A DNA stretch of 64,000 nt from Cellulophaga sp. HaHaR_3_176 (GCF_019021925.1 NZ_CP058990.1:1046001-1110000), one strand, 5' to 3'; shown: positions 18,461 through 28,231, counted from the first letter of the stretch. Translations and numbers: made by a program. The notes: generated from the letters alone by a model not told the origin.

Positions 18461-19612
18461 ATGGAGAATAAAAAACAAGGACTCAATACAATTTGTACTC
18501 ATTACGGAGAATTGAAAGACACCGAATTTAAAGGTGCTGTATCACCACTTTATATGAGTACATCTTACGCGTTTGATGATGTAGAGGTAAAGAGATATCC
18601 TCGTTATTTTAACACTCCAAATCAGGTAGCTCTTTCAAAAAAAATAGCAGCGTTAGAACACACTGAAGCAGCACTGATTTTTGGTAGTGGCATGGCTGCA
18701 ATAAGTAATTCATTAATGGCCTTTTTAAAAGCTGGAGACCATATTGTTTTACAAAAAACATTATATGGTGGTACTTATAATTTAGTATCTGAAGAATTTG
18801 AAAAATTTGGTATAGAATTTTCCTTTACAGATGGACTGAATTCAGAAGATTTTGAAGCTAAAATTAAAGAAAACACTAAAGTTATTTATGTAGAAACACC
18901 TTCAAACCCGTTATTAACGATAACAGACTTGAAAGCTATTACAGCACTAGCAAAAAAGTACAATCTAGTTACTATGATAGATAATACGTTTGCTAGTCCA
19001 GTAAATCAAAACCCGATAGATTTTGGAATAGATATAGTTATACATAGTGCAACAAAATATATGGGAGGTCATTCCGATATATTAGCAGGAGCAGTCGCTT
19101 CCACTGAAAAAAATATAGAACGAATCTTTCAATTAGGAAAAAATTTTGGTGGTAATTTAAGTGATTATACTGTTTGGTTATTAGAGCGTAGTATTAAAAC
19201 TATGGGAATTCGTGTAAAAGCACAGAACGAAAATGCACAGAAAATGGCAGAATATTTGTATGAAAATACAGATGTAGAAGCTGTTTACTACCCCGGTTTG
19301 CCTAGTCACCCAGATCATGAATTAGCAAAATTACAAATGAAAGGTTTTGGAGGAATGCTTTCTTTTGAGTTGAATTCAAAAATGGATTCATATAAATTTC
19401 AACAAGATTTACAATTGGTAAAATCATCTATGAGTCTTGCTGGAGTAGAAAGCACAATTCTATCACCAACTAAAACTTCTCACGGACTTTTAAGTCCTGA
19501 AGAAAGAGAAAATCAAGGAATAAAAGATGGTCTTATTCGTTTTTCTTTAGGGATTGAAGAAATAGAAGATTTAATAGCGGATATAGCACAAGCGATTGCA
19601 AAACAAAAGTAA
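18461..19612 (+). CDS. Cys/Met metabolism PLP-dependent trans-sulfuration enzyme
   Basis: A 383-residue fold-type I PLP enzyme of the cystathionine gamma-synthase / cystathionine beta-lyase / methionine gamma-lyase family. The PLP lysine is K199 in HSATKYMGGHSD; the phosphate-binding GSGMAAIS is near residues 75-82, and the YVETPSNP and VDNTFASP-like (MIDNTFASP) blocks are present. Length is typical. These enzymes move sulfur between Cys, homocysteine and Met or release methanethiol; the subtype cannot be fixed by eye. It is followed 46 bp downstream by bshB1, so both genes may serve thiol metabolism. Confidence 0.88.
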   Translation: MENKKQGLNTICTHYGELKDTEFKGAVSPLYMSTSYAFDDVEVKRYPRYFNTPNQVALSKKIAALEHTEAALIFGSGMAAISNSLMAFLKAGDHIVLQKTLYGGTYNLVSEEFEKFGIEFSFTDGLNSEDFEAKIKENTKVIYVETPSNPLLTITDLKAITALAKKYNLVTMIDNTFASPVNQNPIDFGIDIVIHSATKYMGGHSDILAGAVASTEKNIERIFQLGKNFGGNLSDYTVWLLERSIKTMGIRVKAQNENAQKMAEYLYENTDVEAVYYPGLPSHPDHELAKLQMKGFGGMLSFELNSKMDSYKFQQDLQLVKSSMSLAGVESTILSPTKTSHGLLSPEERENQGIKDGLIRFSLGIEEIEDLIADIAQAIAKQK

Positions 19613-19658
19613 GTTTACATAACAAGTTTCGACTAAACTGTACCTTTAAATTATAATT

Positions 19659-20378
19659 ATGAAATTAGATATACTTGCTTTTGGAGCACACCCAGATGAT
19701 GTTGAATTAGGAGCAGGAGCTACCGTAGCAAAAGAAATAGCTAACGGAAAAAAAGTAGGTATTATAGATTTAACTAGGGGAGAACTAGGTACAAGAGGTA
19801 GCGCAGAAATTAGAGATAATGAAGCGGCTTTAGCGGCAAAAATTTTGGGAGTATCAATAAGAGAAAACTTGAAGTTTGCAGATGGTTTTTTTACTAATGA
19901 TAAAGAACACCAATTAACGGTAATTAAAATGATTAGAAAATATCAACCTTCAATAGTTTTGTGTAATGCTATTGATGACCGCCACATCGATCATGGTAAA
20001 GGTAGTAAGTTGGTAAGTGATGCTTGTTTTTTAAGCGGGTTAATTAAAATTGAAACAAAAGACGAAAATAATGAAGCGCAAAAGCCTTGGCGGCCAAAGC
20101 ATGTTTATCATTATATTCAATGGAAAAATATCGAACCAGATTTTGTATTAGATGTTACGGGTTTTGTAGAAAAAAAGAAAAATGCTATAATGGCATATTC
20201 ATCGCAGTTTTTTGACCCAAAAAGTAATGAGCCAGAAACACCTATAAGTAGTAAGAATTTTACAGACAGTGTAGATTATAGAGCAAGAGATTTGGGTAGA
20301 TTAATAGGTGTAGAGCATGCAGAAGGTTTTACAGTAGAGCGTTTTGTAGCTGTAGATAAATTAGATGATCTGATTTAA
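19659..20378 (+). CDS. bshB1: bacillithiol biosynthesis deacetylase BshB1
   Basis: A 239-residue LmbE/PIG-L family zinc de-N-acetylase. It converts N-acetylglucosaminyl-malate to glucosaminyl-malate in bacillithiol synthesis. The zinc motif AHPDDVELGAG is at residues 10-20, the DLTRGELGTRG block at about 38-48, and the third zinc-ligand region DDRHIDHGKGS near residue 107; these segments are characteristic of BshB1 rather than other LmbE proteins. It is cytoplasmic with no signal. The stop overlaps the convergent histidine kinase stop by 4 bp. Together with the upstream PLP enzyme it points to low-molecular-weight thiol metabolism. Confidence 0.92.
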   Translation: MKLDILAFGAHPDDVELGAGATVAKEIANGKKVGIIDLTRGELGTRGSAEIRDNEAALAAKILGVSIRENLKFADGFFTNDKEHQLTVIKMIRKYQPSIVLCNAIDDRHIDHGKGSKLVSDACFLSGLIKIETKDENNEAQKPWRPKHVYHYIQWKNIEPDFVLDVTGFVEKKKNAIMAYSSQFFDPKSNEPETPISSKNFTDSVDYRARDLGRLIGVEHAEGFTVERFVAVDKLDDLI

Positions 20379-21205
20379 TTTTTTGGAATAGTAAAATAAA
20401 AAGTACTTCCTTCGCCTAAAATCGTTTCAGCACTCAACGTGCCTTTATTGTGTTCAATCATTTGCTTACATAATTTTAAACCAATACCTGTTCCTTTTTC
20501 ATTTGCAGTACCGTAAGTGGTAATATATTTTTTATCTGAAGAGAATATTTTATTTTTAATATCATCAGTCATACCAACACCATTATCAGTTATAGTTACT
20601 TTATAAAAATCATTATCTTCAATAATATTGATGGTGATTTTCCCTTTTGAATTTGTAAATTTTATAGCATTGTGTAATAGGTTTCTAATAATTATTTTAA
20701 ACTGATTTTTATCACAATTTATTACGATACTATCAGGAGCTAAATTTTCAACAGAGATATTTTTTTTAGTAATGTTTTCTTTTAAAGAAGTAATGGTTTC
20801 TTGTATTTCTTCTCTTAAGTTAAAATTTACAGGAACATGTATAAAACCTTTCATTTGAGATTTACTCCATGATAATAGATTACTTAGGCTAAATGACATA
20901 GCATCAACATCATTATATAGTTTTGGTGTAAATCTTAAAAAATCATTAGAATCTATATCTCCATTTTTTAGAAGTAACAATAAGCTTTTGAGTCCATTTA
21001 TTGGAGATTTTAAATCATGACTTATAATTGAAAAGATTTTATCTTGTGTTTTTTTATCATTTTCAGCTTTTTCTTCAATTCTTTTAAGAGCTATCTTTTT
21101 TTCTTGAAGCAGTGCTTTAAGGCCTGTAATTGTTTTGTTTTTTTTATAGATAATGATTGTTGCTACAATCAATAATAATAATAAAGCAAAGGCATTTAAA
21201 GCCAT
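20375..21205 (-). CDS. orphan membrane histidine kinase (short paralogue)
   Basis: A 276-residue sensor kinase with one N-terminal membrane helix (about residues 4-20), a short coiled segment, an HisKA dimerisation domain with phospho-acceptor H63 (SIISHDLKSP), and an HATPase domain with N box (RNLLHNAIKFTNSKG), G1 (TDNGVGM) and G2 (GTGIGLKLCKQM). There is no sensor domain apart from the helix. It is clearly a paralogue of the larger TPR kinase encoded just upstream: HDLxxPIN, FTPKLxNDVDAxSF and LLSWxxSQM are shared. No response regulator is adjacent. Confidence 0.88.
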   Translation of the reverse strand: MALNAFALLLLLIVATIIIYKKNKTITGLKALLQEKKIALKRIEEKAENDKKTQDKIFSIISHDLKSPINGLKSLLLLLKNGDIDSNDFLRFTPKLYNDVDAMSFSLSNLLSWSKSQMKGFIHVPVNFNLREEIQETITSLKENITKKNISVENLAPDSIVINCDKNQFKIIIRNLLHNAIKFTNSKGKITINIIEDNDFYKVTITDNGVGMTDDIKNKIFSSDKKYITTYGTANEKGTGIGLKLCKQMIEHNKGTLSAETILGEGSTFYFTIPKN

Positions 21206-21409
21206 ATAGTATTACTTAAGTAATGTTTAGTTTGATGTTAAAATATGCTCTTTTTAACTAGATTCATAATTATTTTCAATTTGTATTACTTCTATTACAT
21301 GTTTTTATTATTTGTACTACTTGAGTATGCGATTTTTGAGAAATTCTTAAAAGAAATAGTAGTTTTAAGTTTTTTTTTAATCGCTAATTACATGGAATAA
21401 TCATTTGTT

Positions 21410-23452
21410 TTATTTATTAATTGGAAGTCTGAAATAAAACGAACTACCTTTATTTATTTTGCTCTCAACCCAAATTTTACCGTTATTATTCTCAACCATT
21501 TCTTTACATAAAGGAAGGCCTAAACCGGTACCTTTTTCATTAGCGGTACCATAGGTGGTAACCAAAATATTATCAAATGAAAATAATCTATTTTTAACTT
21601 CCTCAGACATTCCTACACCATTATCTGTTATAACTATTTCGATGTAATTTTTTTCTTCTTTACTGCTTATAGTTATAATTCCTTTGTCGTTGGTAAACTT
21701 AATAGCATTACTCAATAAATTTCTAATTAATAAATCTATCTGATTTTTATCGGCCCAAACAATACTCTTTTCCGAAACATAATTTTTAATGTGAATGGAT
21801 TTATTATAAGTTAATTCACGTAAGAAATTTTCATTATTATTTATTAATTCAAATAAATTTATATGACTTGGATTAGTTACTGAACCTGACATTTGACTTC
21901 TACCCCATGATAAGAGGTTGTTTAAGGTAAAAGAAATAGCATCAACATCGTTCTTTAATTTAGGAGTAAAATCAAAAAACTCAGCAACTGTAATTTCATT
22001 ATTTTTAACTAAACCTAATACACTACCTAAAGCATTTATTGGGCCTCTTAAATCATGACCAATTATTGAAAACAACTTGTCTTTTGTAGCGTTAATGAGA
22101 TTTAATTCGTTTTCTCTTTTTTCAAGAGCAGTTGTTTTAATTTGTAATTGTTTGTTAAAAGTTTTACGAGTTTTTGATTGTTTTGTTAACAAAAATATTA
22201 AAAGCCCCAGCGTAGATAATACAATTATGGCTATAATTAAAAATAGATTTTGTTTGGCTTCTTTTTTTTGATTTTCGAGAATCAGATATTCTTCTTTTTT
22301 TTCAAATTCTTTTTTAGCTTTTAAAACCTCTAAACTATTTAGGTTGTCTATTCTTGTAATAGAATCAGATAAAACTTTGTAATTTTCATGATACCTTAAG
22401 GCTTTATCAGTCAAACCATTTCCTTTATTAATTTTATATAATAACTCATAGGTTATTATTTCATCATTTAATAAATTTAATCTAGTTGTTATCTCCAAGG
22501 CTTCAAAAGCTTTTTTCTCAGCTTCAATATAGTTTTCAAGATGTAAATAAGATTCAGACATGTCATTTAACAAAACAGCCTTGTATCTATCATCATTAAT
22601 AGTTTTATGTATATCTAAACTTTTAGTATACCAGAATAGAGATATTGTATAATTTTTTTGTTTATAAAAAACTAGCCCCTTTATTTGATATGCAAAAGCT
22701 AACCATTCTAAAATTTCATTTTTTTCAAAAACAGCAATACATGAGTTTATGTATTTATTAGCATTTTGTATATCGTTACTTTTTAAATATGCCTCAGCCA
22801 TATTAATGTCTGTCATACTTGAAAAAACTTCATCATTAAGTAACGTATTAAATTTTTCAACTTCTTTGTGAAATTGTAAAGACAATACATAATCTTTTTG
22901 TCTAAAATATAATAGCGCAACATTTTCGTTAATTATGGAGAGTAGCTTTATATTTTTTACACTTTCTGCTAATTCTATTCCTTTTAAGTAATTTTTTAAA
23001 GCACTAGAATAATCTCCTACAGCAGCTTTTTGTAGGCCTATTAAATTTAAAACGCTAGCATGCCTATCAATTACGTTATATTTTTTAGCAAGTATTGTAG
23101 CAGTATTTAAAAGTTCTAAAGATTTGTCACCTTTACCCGAATTAAAGTAATAGTTGGCTAAACATATTAAGGCATCTATCTCTCCATTAGTATATTGTAT
23201 TTCAGCACTTATTTTATGTGCTTTTTCGCCATAAAATTTTAAACTATCTAGATTGACATAATAATATTGTTTTCCAATACTATTTAAAACATCTATATAT
23301 TCTGGAGTTTTATTATTCTTAATTTTTTTAAGAACGACTTTTAAGCTGTCTAATTTTTTTTCTTGAGCAAATGTAATAGTAGTAATACTTAAAAAGAGGA
23401 GTAAAGCAATGCCTTTTTTAAGGTATGATATATAGTATAAAAAACGAACCAT
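21410..23452 (-). CDS. TPR-domain sensor histidine kinase
   Basis: A 680-residue kinase. It has a signal peptide or anchor (LLLFLSITTITFAQ), then about 350 residues of tetratricopeptide repeats predicted to lie in the periplasm, one membrane helix (LFLIIAIIVLSTLGLLIFLL), a coiled coil and HisKA/HATPase domains (SIIGHDLRGPIN, RNLLSNAIKFTN, TDNGVGMSEE, GTGLGLPLCKEM). The reading frame extends to 23506, but the ATG at 23452 starts the signal peptide and is preferred. The kinase core is closely similar to the neighbouring 276-residue kinase, implying local duplication. Input signal and partner regulator are unknown. Confidence 0.87.
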   Translation of the reverse strand: MVRFLYYISYLKKGIALLLFLSITTITFAQEKKLDSLKVVLKKIKNNKTPEYIDVLNSIGKQYYYVNLDSLKFYGEKAHKISAEIQYTNGEIDALICLANYYFNSGKGDKSLELLNTATILAKKYNVIDRHASVLNLIGLQKAAVGDYSSALKNYLKGIELAESVKNIKLLSIINENVALLYFRQKDYVLSLQFHKEVEKFNTLLNDEVFSSMTDINMAEAYLKSNDIQNANKYINSCIAVFEKNEILEWLAFAYQIKGLVFYKQKNYTISLFWYTKSLDIHKTINDDRYKAVLLNDMSESYLHLENYIEAEKKAFEALEITTRLNLLNDEIITYELLYKINKGNGLTDKALRYHENYKVLSDSITRIDNLNSLEVLKAKKEFEKKEEYLILENQKKEAKQNLFLIIAIIVLSTLGLLIFLLTKQSKTRKTFNKQLQIKTTALEKRENELNLINATKDKLFSIIGHDLRGPINALGSVLGLVKNNEITVAEFFDFTPKLKNDVDAISFTLNNLLSWGRSQMSGSVTNPSHINLFELINNNENFLRELTYNKSIHIKNYVSEKSIVWADKNQIDLLIRNLLSNAIKFTNDKGIITISSKEEKNYIEIVITDNGVGMSEEVKNRLFSFDNILVTTYGTANEKGTGLGLPLCKEMVENNNGKIWVESKINKGSSFYFRLPINK

Positions 23453-23775
23453 ACTTGGTTTTAAATTATTTGTTGAATCATATAAAAATAAATGATCATT
23501 TTTCAAACTTCTAATTTCTGTTGTGAAACTGCTTATTTATGTGTTGTACAACTGAAAAAATGTTTATTTAATCGAGAATCAGTTTTTATATGAAAGAAAG
23601 ACCTTTCTTTTTGTGAAGTTATAAAATTACAATTTTTTTAATTTAATGATCTTAAATATTATTTAAATGATTGTTATAGAGTTTATTTAAAAAAAATGCT
23701 AATTATTTTAAAAATAACGATTATTTTATTTTGTAGATAACAACTAAAAATCTAAATTTGCAACCGCTTACAAAT
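23453..23775. other. intergenic region without a visible gene
   Basis: About 320 bp of very AT-rich sequence between the TPR kinase and tRNA-His. I see no reading frame with gene-like features and no clear dyad or exact -7 box. It presumably holds the promoters of the kinase (leftward) and the tRNA (rightward). Confidence 0.5.
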
Positions 23776-23776
23776 G

Positions 23777-23850
23777 GTGGTTGTAGCTCAGCTGGTTAGA
23801 GCATCGGTTTGTGGTACCGAGGGTCGCCGGTTCGAACCCGGTCTTCCACC
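23777..23850 (+). tRNA. tRNA-His (anticodon GTG)
   Basis: Full cloverleaf: D stem GCTC/GAGC, anticodon stem TCGGT/ACCGA perfect around loop TTGTGGT with anticodon GTG at 23811-23813, T stem GCCGG/CCGGT around TTCGAAC. The acceptor stem GTGGTTG/CTTCCAC has two U-U oppositions in the middle. A G at 23776 can serve as the extra G-1 opposite discriminator C73 (23850), the identity element of tRNA-His. CCA is not encoded. Confidence 0.95.
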
Positions 23851-23860
23851 CAAAAGTATA

Positions 23861-23892
23861 AAGCCTTATATTTCTATATAAGGCTTTTTTTG
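23861..23892 (+). terminator. intrinsic terminator after tRNA-His
   Basis: 11-bp stem AAGCCTTATAT / ATATAAGGCTT with a 4-base loop, followed by a run of T. It starts 10 bp after the tRNA. Confidence 0.85.
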
Positions 23893-23910
23893 TGCCTTAA
23901 TTTTATATAA

Positions 23911-23949
23911 AAAAGGGGTAATTAGTCCTAAAACTAATTACCCCCTTTT
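23911..23949 (-). terminator. intrinsic terminator of the M28 peptidase gene
   Basis: 12-bp stem GGGGTAATTAGT / ACTAATTACCCC with a 6-base loop; read on the minus strand it is followed by a T-rich run and lies 20 bp after the peptidase stop codon. Confidence 0.82.
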
Positions 23950-23965
23950 AGCTGAAGCAGTATTT

Positions 23966-25528
23966 TTATTTATTGGCTTTGTCTACTAACAATCTATCTT
24001 TTCTATTAGCAACTTCCCAACCTGTATAAAATACTAATCGAGTTCTGTTTTCTAAAAGATCATAGTTGATTTTATCAGGTGTATCACCAGGAGCATGATA
24101 ATCTGCATGTGTACCATTAAAATAAAAAATGATAGGAATATTATTTTTCACAAAATTATAATGGTCACTTCTGTAATAAAATCTATTAGGATCATTCTCG
24201 TCATTATAAGTATAATCTAACTCTATATTCATGTACTTTTTATTTACTTCTTCTGATACATTGTGCAAATCAGTACTCAGCTTATCTGAACCAATCAAAT
24301 AAATATAATTACGGTCACCATCTCTTTTTGGGTCTATTCTGCCAATCATGTCTATATTTAAATCAGCAACTGTTTGATCAAGTGGAAATATAGGGTCAAA
24401 ATCAGAATAATATTGAGAACCTAATAAACCTTTTTCTTCACCAGTTACATGTAAAAAAACAATAGATCTTTTAGGACCCTTACCTTCATCAGCAGCTTTT
24501 TTAAAGGCTTCAGCGATTTCTAATAAAGCAACAGTTCCTGAGCCGTCATCATCAGCTCCGTTATTAATTTCACCATCTTTTGTAACACCAATATGATCTA
24601 AATGAGATGAAATCACTAAATATTCCTCTGGCTTCTCAGATCCTTTTAGAATAGCAACTACATTTTCAGAGTCAACGTCTTCATCAGCACTTTTTATATT
24701 AAAATCAATGGTAGTATTAATAATTTTAGGAGTATTCTCTAATGCTATATTAGGTACAATTGTATTTGCTAAATTTCCATCAATAAAAATTGTAAAGAAG
24801 TTATCTTTTTTCTCTTCTTTAATAGCCATTCTACCACTATCATTAGCTTTCATATAGTCAAAACGACTTTTAAAACGCCCAAAATTATTTTCATCAAAAT
24901 AAAGAACACCTGCAGCGCCGTTATTTTTAGCGGCTTCAAAACGTTTAGTAACAGATTCAGATCTATTACTCCAAACTGATTTTTCAGTTGACCCTGTAAC
25001 GCTATAAGTGCCATCAGCATTTGTAGGTTCACCTGCTTTTACAAAAACCACTTTTCCTTTTACATCAATATTTTTATAATCAGAATATGTTTCATCATCT
25101 ATACCAAAACCAGCGTATATTAATTCTGAATATGTGCCATTAGCAGCAGAAAAGGTTAAGATGTTATTTCCGTTTTCGTAAGTTTCACCATTTAATATTA
25201 AAGAACCATCAGGTAATTTGCTAACTGTTAAAGGTACTTTTTGAAAATAATCACCATTTGCTTGAGCAGGAGGAATGCCTAGTTTTTTATATTGATCAGC
25301 TAAATATTCTACAGCTTTTTTTTGCCCTGGCTTACCAGTTTCTCTACCTTCAAATTCATCAGAAGCATAAATATACAAATGCTCTTTCAATTCATTTTCA
25401 GTAATAGTTTCAGCATATGGTTTAGGATCCATTTCAGAGCCGTTTTCTGTAGATTTATCACCTACAGTTTTTTGCGATGAATTACATGCCATAGCAAGTA
25501 AAGCAGCAAATAAGGTTACTTTTTTCAT
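23966..25528 (-). CDS. M28 family zinc aminopeptidase, lipoprotein
   Basis: A 520-residue lipoprotein (lipobox LAMAC, cysteine at residue 15) with a PA insert domain in the first half and an M28 peptidase domain in the second. The two-zinc ligands and catalytic residues can be read: SSHLDHIG, NNGADDDGSG, the catalytic TGEEKGLLGS, DMIGR and the terminal SDHYNF His. It would trim N-terminal residues from peptides at the cell envelope. Monocistronic between a clear terminator and cydB. An exact -7 box, TATTTTTG read on the minus strand, lies at 25552-25559. Confidence 0.9.
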   Translation of the reverse strand: MKKVTLFAALLAMACNSSQKTVGDKSTENGSEMDPKPYAETITENELKEHLYIYASDEFEGRETGKPGQKKAVEYLADQYKKLGIPPAQANGDYFQKVPLTVSKLPDGSLILNGETYENGNNILTFSAANGTYSELIYAGFGIDDETYSDYKNIDVKGKVVFVKAGEPTNADGTYSVTGSTEKSVWSNRSESVTKRFEAAKNNGAAGVLYFDENNFGRFKSRFDYMKANDSGRMAIKEEKKDNFFTIFIDGNLANTIVPNIALENTPKIINTTIDFNIKSADEDVDSENVVAILKGSEKPEEYLVISSHLDHIGVTKDGEINNGADDDGSGTVALLEIAEAFKKAADEGKGPKRSIVFLHVTGEEKGLLGSQYYSDFDPIFPLDQTVADLNIDMIGRIDPKRDGDRNYIYLIGSDKLSTDLHNVSEEVNKKYMNIELDYTYNDENDPNRFYYRSDHYNFVKNNIPIIFYFNGTHADYHAPGDTPDKINYDLLENRTRLVFYTGWEVANRKDRLLVDKANK

Positions 25529-25551
25529 TTTTAATTATGTTTTAGTCATTT

Positions 25552-25559
25552 CAAAAATA
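25552..25559 (-). promoter_or_regulatory. candidate -7 promoter box for the M28 peptidase gene
   Basis: Minus-strand TATTTTTG matches TAnnTTTG and ends 23 bp before the peptidase ATG (25528). The -33 TTG is not recognisable. Confidence 0.35.
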
Positions 25560-25637
25560 ACGAAAACTAAATACTTTTTAAGTACGATTTTGAAAATCTA
25601 AGCTTGAATAATTTATGTTGTCAGTTTATTGCAAAAA

Positions 25638-26714
25638 TTAATGCTCTCCATAACCAACATCATCCATTTTACCTTTAAATACACGATATTGAATAATCAT
25701 ATAAATAATAACTAAAACTACAGCTATTGAAAACCAATAAACGCCTACAGATAGGCCATACTCATCAGCAGCTACATTATAAATAGTTAAGCTAGGGTTG
25801 ATAGAGTTTGTAGAGGGTAATACTTTTGGAAATATTGATGCCACAGTAGTTGTAAGTCCGCCAAATAAAAATAAAGTAGAGAATAAAAAACCTAAGCCAT
25901 CTTTTTTAAACGATCTTACTTTAAATAAGCCAAATAAACCTGTAAAAGTGATTAAAGGAAATATCCATAACCAAGGCATTTCAATAAAGTTATGAAATGG
26001 CTTTGGCTCAATTATGTGCCATGTAAATAGCGATATAATTATTAATGCGAGTAATACAAAATTAAGGTTAAAAATAACCTTTCGTAGTTTAGTGTTTAAA
26101 TTAGAATTGGTTTTGAAAATAATCCAATTAGCTCCGTGAATTGTTAGAGAAACAACTCCGATTATACCAAGTAAAACTGTAAACCAATCTAATATGCCTA
26201 AATGCTCGGCTTGTGGGCTAAAAGTAGGGTTCCATAGCGGTAAAAAGAAATAATGTGGCTCTTGAGTTGATACTCCGTCGGTAACTATACCTAGATTTAC
26301 TCCACGAACAATATTACCTAATGCTACGCCAAAAAATAAGGCTAGTAGTAAGCTAGATATTCCAAAAGCTTTATCCCAAACAACCTCCCACATTTTATTG
26401 TGTATTTGACCACGAAGTTCAAGCCCAATTGCTCTAAAAATAAGCAACCATAAAATCATAATTAATGGTAAATAAAAACCACTAAAAGATGATGCATAAA
26501 GTGTAGGAAAAGCGAAGAATAAAACCCCGCCAGATGCTATTAACCAAACCTCATTAGCATCCCAAAACGGACCGATAGAATTTGTAATAGCTTTTTTATC
26601 TTTCTCTGTTTTAGCAAAAAATAAATGTATAATTCCTGCTCCAAAATCATAACCATCTAAAATAACATAAACAGCTAACATGGTCATTAAAACAATATAC
26701 CAAAATAGTTCCAT
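25638..26714 (-). CDS. cydB: cytochrome bd ubiquinol oxidase subunit II
   Basis: A 358-residue inner-membrane protein with 8-9 helices. It begins with the CydB signature YVILDGYDFGAGIIHLF (about residues 16-32) and SIGPFWDANEVWLI (about 46-59), which are diagnostic. It partners CydA in a high-affinity quinol oxidase that works at low oxygen. It lies 2 bp downstream of cydA. I looked for a CydX-type small peptide after its stop and found none. Confidence 0.96.
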   Translation of the reverse strand: MELFWYIVLMTMLAVYVILDGYDFGAGIIHLFFAKTEKDKKAITNSIGPFWDANEVWLIASGGVLFFAFPTLYASSFSGFYLPLIMILWLLIFRAIGLELRGQIHNKMWEVVWDKAFGISSLLLALFFGVALGNIVRGVNLGIVTDGVSTQEPHYFFLPLWNPTFSPQAEHLGILDWFTVLLGIIGVVSLTIHGANWIIFKTNSNLNTKLRKVIFNLNFVLLALIIISLFTWHIIEPKPFHNFIEMPWLWIFPLITFTGLFGLFKVRSFKKDGLGFLFSTLFLFGGLTTTVASIFPKVLPSTNSINPSLTIYNVAADEYGLSVGVYWFSIAVVLVIIYMIIQYRVFKGKMDDVGYGEH

Positions 26715-26716
26715 AA

Positions 26717-28048
26717 TTATTCTTTTATAAGTTCAGGGCCTTTATTAATTATTTTTCCTGCTAGTAATAAAAAGAGTAGCCCGAGTAAGAGATATAAAGC
26801 AACAAAACCTAATAAAGTAAATAGGGTATTACCTGCAGATACTGTTGGCGATGCACCAGCTGTTGTTCTTAATAAGTTGTAAACAAGCCATGGTTGCCTG
26901 CCTAATTCTGCAGTATACCAACCCATAGTATTTGCAATATATGGAAACGGAAGTAAAAACACCAAAGACCATAAAATCCACTTTGTAGTGTATAGTTTTT
27001 TTCTAAATAATTGCACAACTCCAAAAAATAATACTCCAATAAAAATAGTACCTAAACCAACCATAATATGATAAGCATAGTATAAGCCAGGTATATTATG
27101 TGGATGCACACTCTCATCAAATTCATTTAAACCTTTTATTTCAGCATCCCATTTTTGATAGGTTAGAAAGCTTAAAATATTAGGAACAGCAATTTTATTG
27201 TCCAATTTTTTTTCTAAAGTATTAGGTTGCCCGATTAACACAATTTCGGCACCGCCTTCTTCCGTTTCGAAAATACCTTCCATAGCTGCAAAAGTTACAG
27301 GTTGATATTTAACCACATTTTTGGCAACTAAATCTCCCGTAGGGAAAGCAACTAAAACACTTGCTACAAAGCCAAAACCGACACCAGTTTTTACAAATAT
27401 TTTACCAAATTCATTGTGTTTGTTATTTAAGATATAAAAGGCGCCAATAGCAGCAACAACAAATGATGCGGTAATTAAAGAAGCTAATTGGTTGTGTAAA
27501 TATGAAGGTAATAGCCAAGGATTAGAGAATAAAGCACCAAAATTAGTGAGTACAAATTTTCCGTTCTCTAAAATTTCAAAACCTACCGGATGTTGCATCC
27601 ACGAATGTGTTGCGATTATTAAATAACCACTAGCCCATGATCCCAAAAAAACAAGAAACCCAGTTACAAAATGGAGCTTATGACCTAATAGTTTTTCACC
27701 AAAAATAAAGAGTCCTAAAAAAGAAGATTCTAAAAAGAAGGAAAACATCCCTTCCATGGCCAAAGTTTGACCAATGATACCACCTGTAAGCTCTGAAAAT
27801 TTCGCCCAATTGGTTCCAAACTGAAACTCCATAGGAATACCTGTAACAACACCCATTGCAAAATTTAAGGCGAATATTTTCATCCAAAATTTAGCAGCAT
27901 CATTATATTTTTCAATTTTGTTATATAAAAATTTTCCTTTGAAATAAACAATCAAAAGAGATAACCCCATAGTTAATTGGGGAAATAAGTAATGAAAAGT
28001 GATCGTAAACGCGAACTGCATCCTATCGTAGAAAAGCATATCTTCCAT
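26717..28048 (-). CDS. cydA: cytochrome bd ubiquinol oxidase subunit I
   Basis: A 443-residue haem-bearing subunit. H19 (TFHYLFPQ) is the usual haem ligand position; ATHSWMQHPVG holds the second conserved His, and GWYTAELGRQPWLVYNLLRT is the GRQPW signature. Its length, and a compact quinol-binding loop near residues 245-300, put it in the short Q-loop class. Two genes, cydA-cydB, form the operon. Upstream, a GTAAC-N4-GTTAC dyad is centred 73 bp before the ATG, with a TATTTTTA box between (see the regulatory entry), suggesting Crp/Fnr activation. Confidence 0.96.
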   Translation of the reverse strand: MEDMLFYDRMQFAFTITFHYLFPQLTMGLSLLIVYFKGKFLYNKIEKYNDAAKFWMKIFALNFAMGVVTGIPMEFQFGTNWAKFSELTGGIIGQTLAMEGMFSFFLESSFLGLFIFGEKLLGHKLHFVTGFLVFLGSWASGYLIIATHSWMQHPVGFEILENGKFVLTNFGALFSNPWLLPSYLHNQLASLITASFVVAAIGAFYILNNKHNEFGKIFVKTGVGFGFVASVLVAFPTGDLVAKNVVKYQPVTFAAMEGIFETEEGGAEIVLIGQPNTLEKKLDNKIAVPNILSFLTYQKWDAEIKGLNEFDESVHPHNIPGLYYAYHIMVGLGTIFIGVLFFGVVQLFRKKLYTTKWILWSLVFLLPFPYIANTMGWYTAELGRQPWLVYNLLRTTAGASPTVSAGNTLFTLLGFVALYLLLGLLFLLLAGKIINKGPELIKE

Positions 28049-28084
28049 AATTCTGGACTTTTAGTGATTTGCAAAATAGTCTTG

Positions 28085-28128
28085 TAAAAATACGACTCAA
28101 AGGTTTAATATTAGGTAACATTAGTTAC
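28085..28128 (-). promoter_or_regulatory. putative Crp/Fnr site plus -7-like box driving cydAB
   Basis: Perfect dyad GTAAC-N4-GTTAC at 28115-28128. On the minus strand TATTTTTA (one mismatch to TAnnTTTG) lies at 28092-28085. The distance from dyad centre to the first base of the box is 29.5 bp, the geometry of a class II activator site near -41.5. Confidence 0.55.
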
Positions 28129-28231
28129 TTAAAGTGTTAACTTTTTATTCTCAAGCATTTTTGCTTGTAGATATTAGTTAATAAGCATTTTTAATATAGA
28201 ACGAGTGTTTAAAATAACAGATGATATGAGT

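Noticed and set aside
23777..23850. tRNA-His as a pseudogene because of two U-U oppositions in the acceptor stem
   Set aside because: All other stems, the anticodon loop, G-1 and C73 are intact and it is followed by its own terminator, so it is taken as functional.
25529..25637. Possible CydX-type peptide after cydB
   Set aside because: No start codon followed by a hydrophobic helix is found on the cydB strand in this gap.
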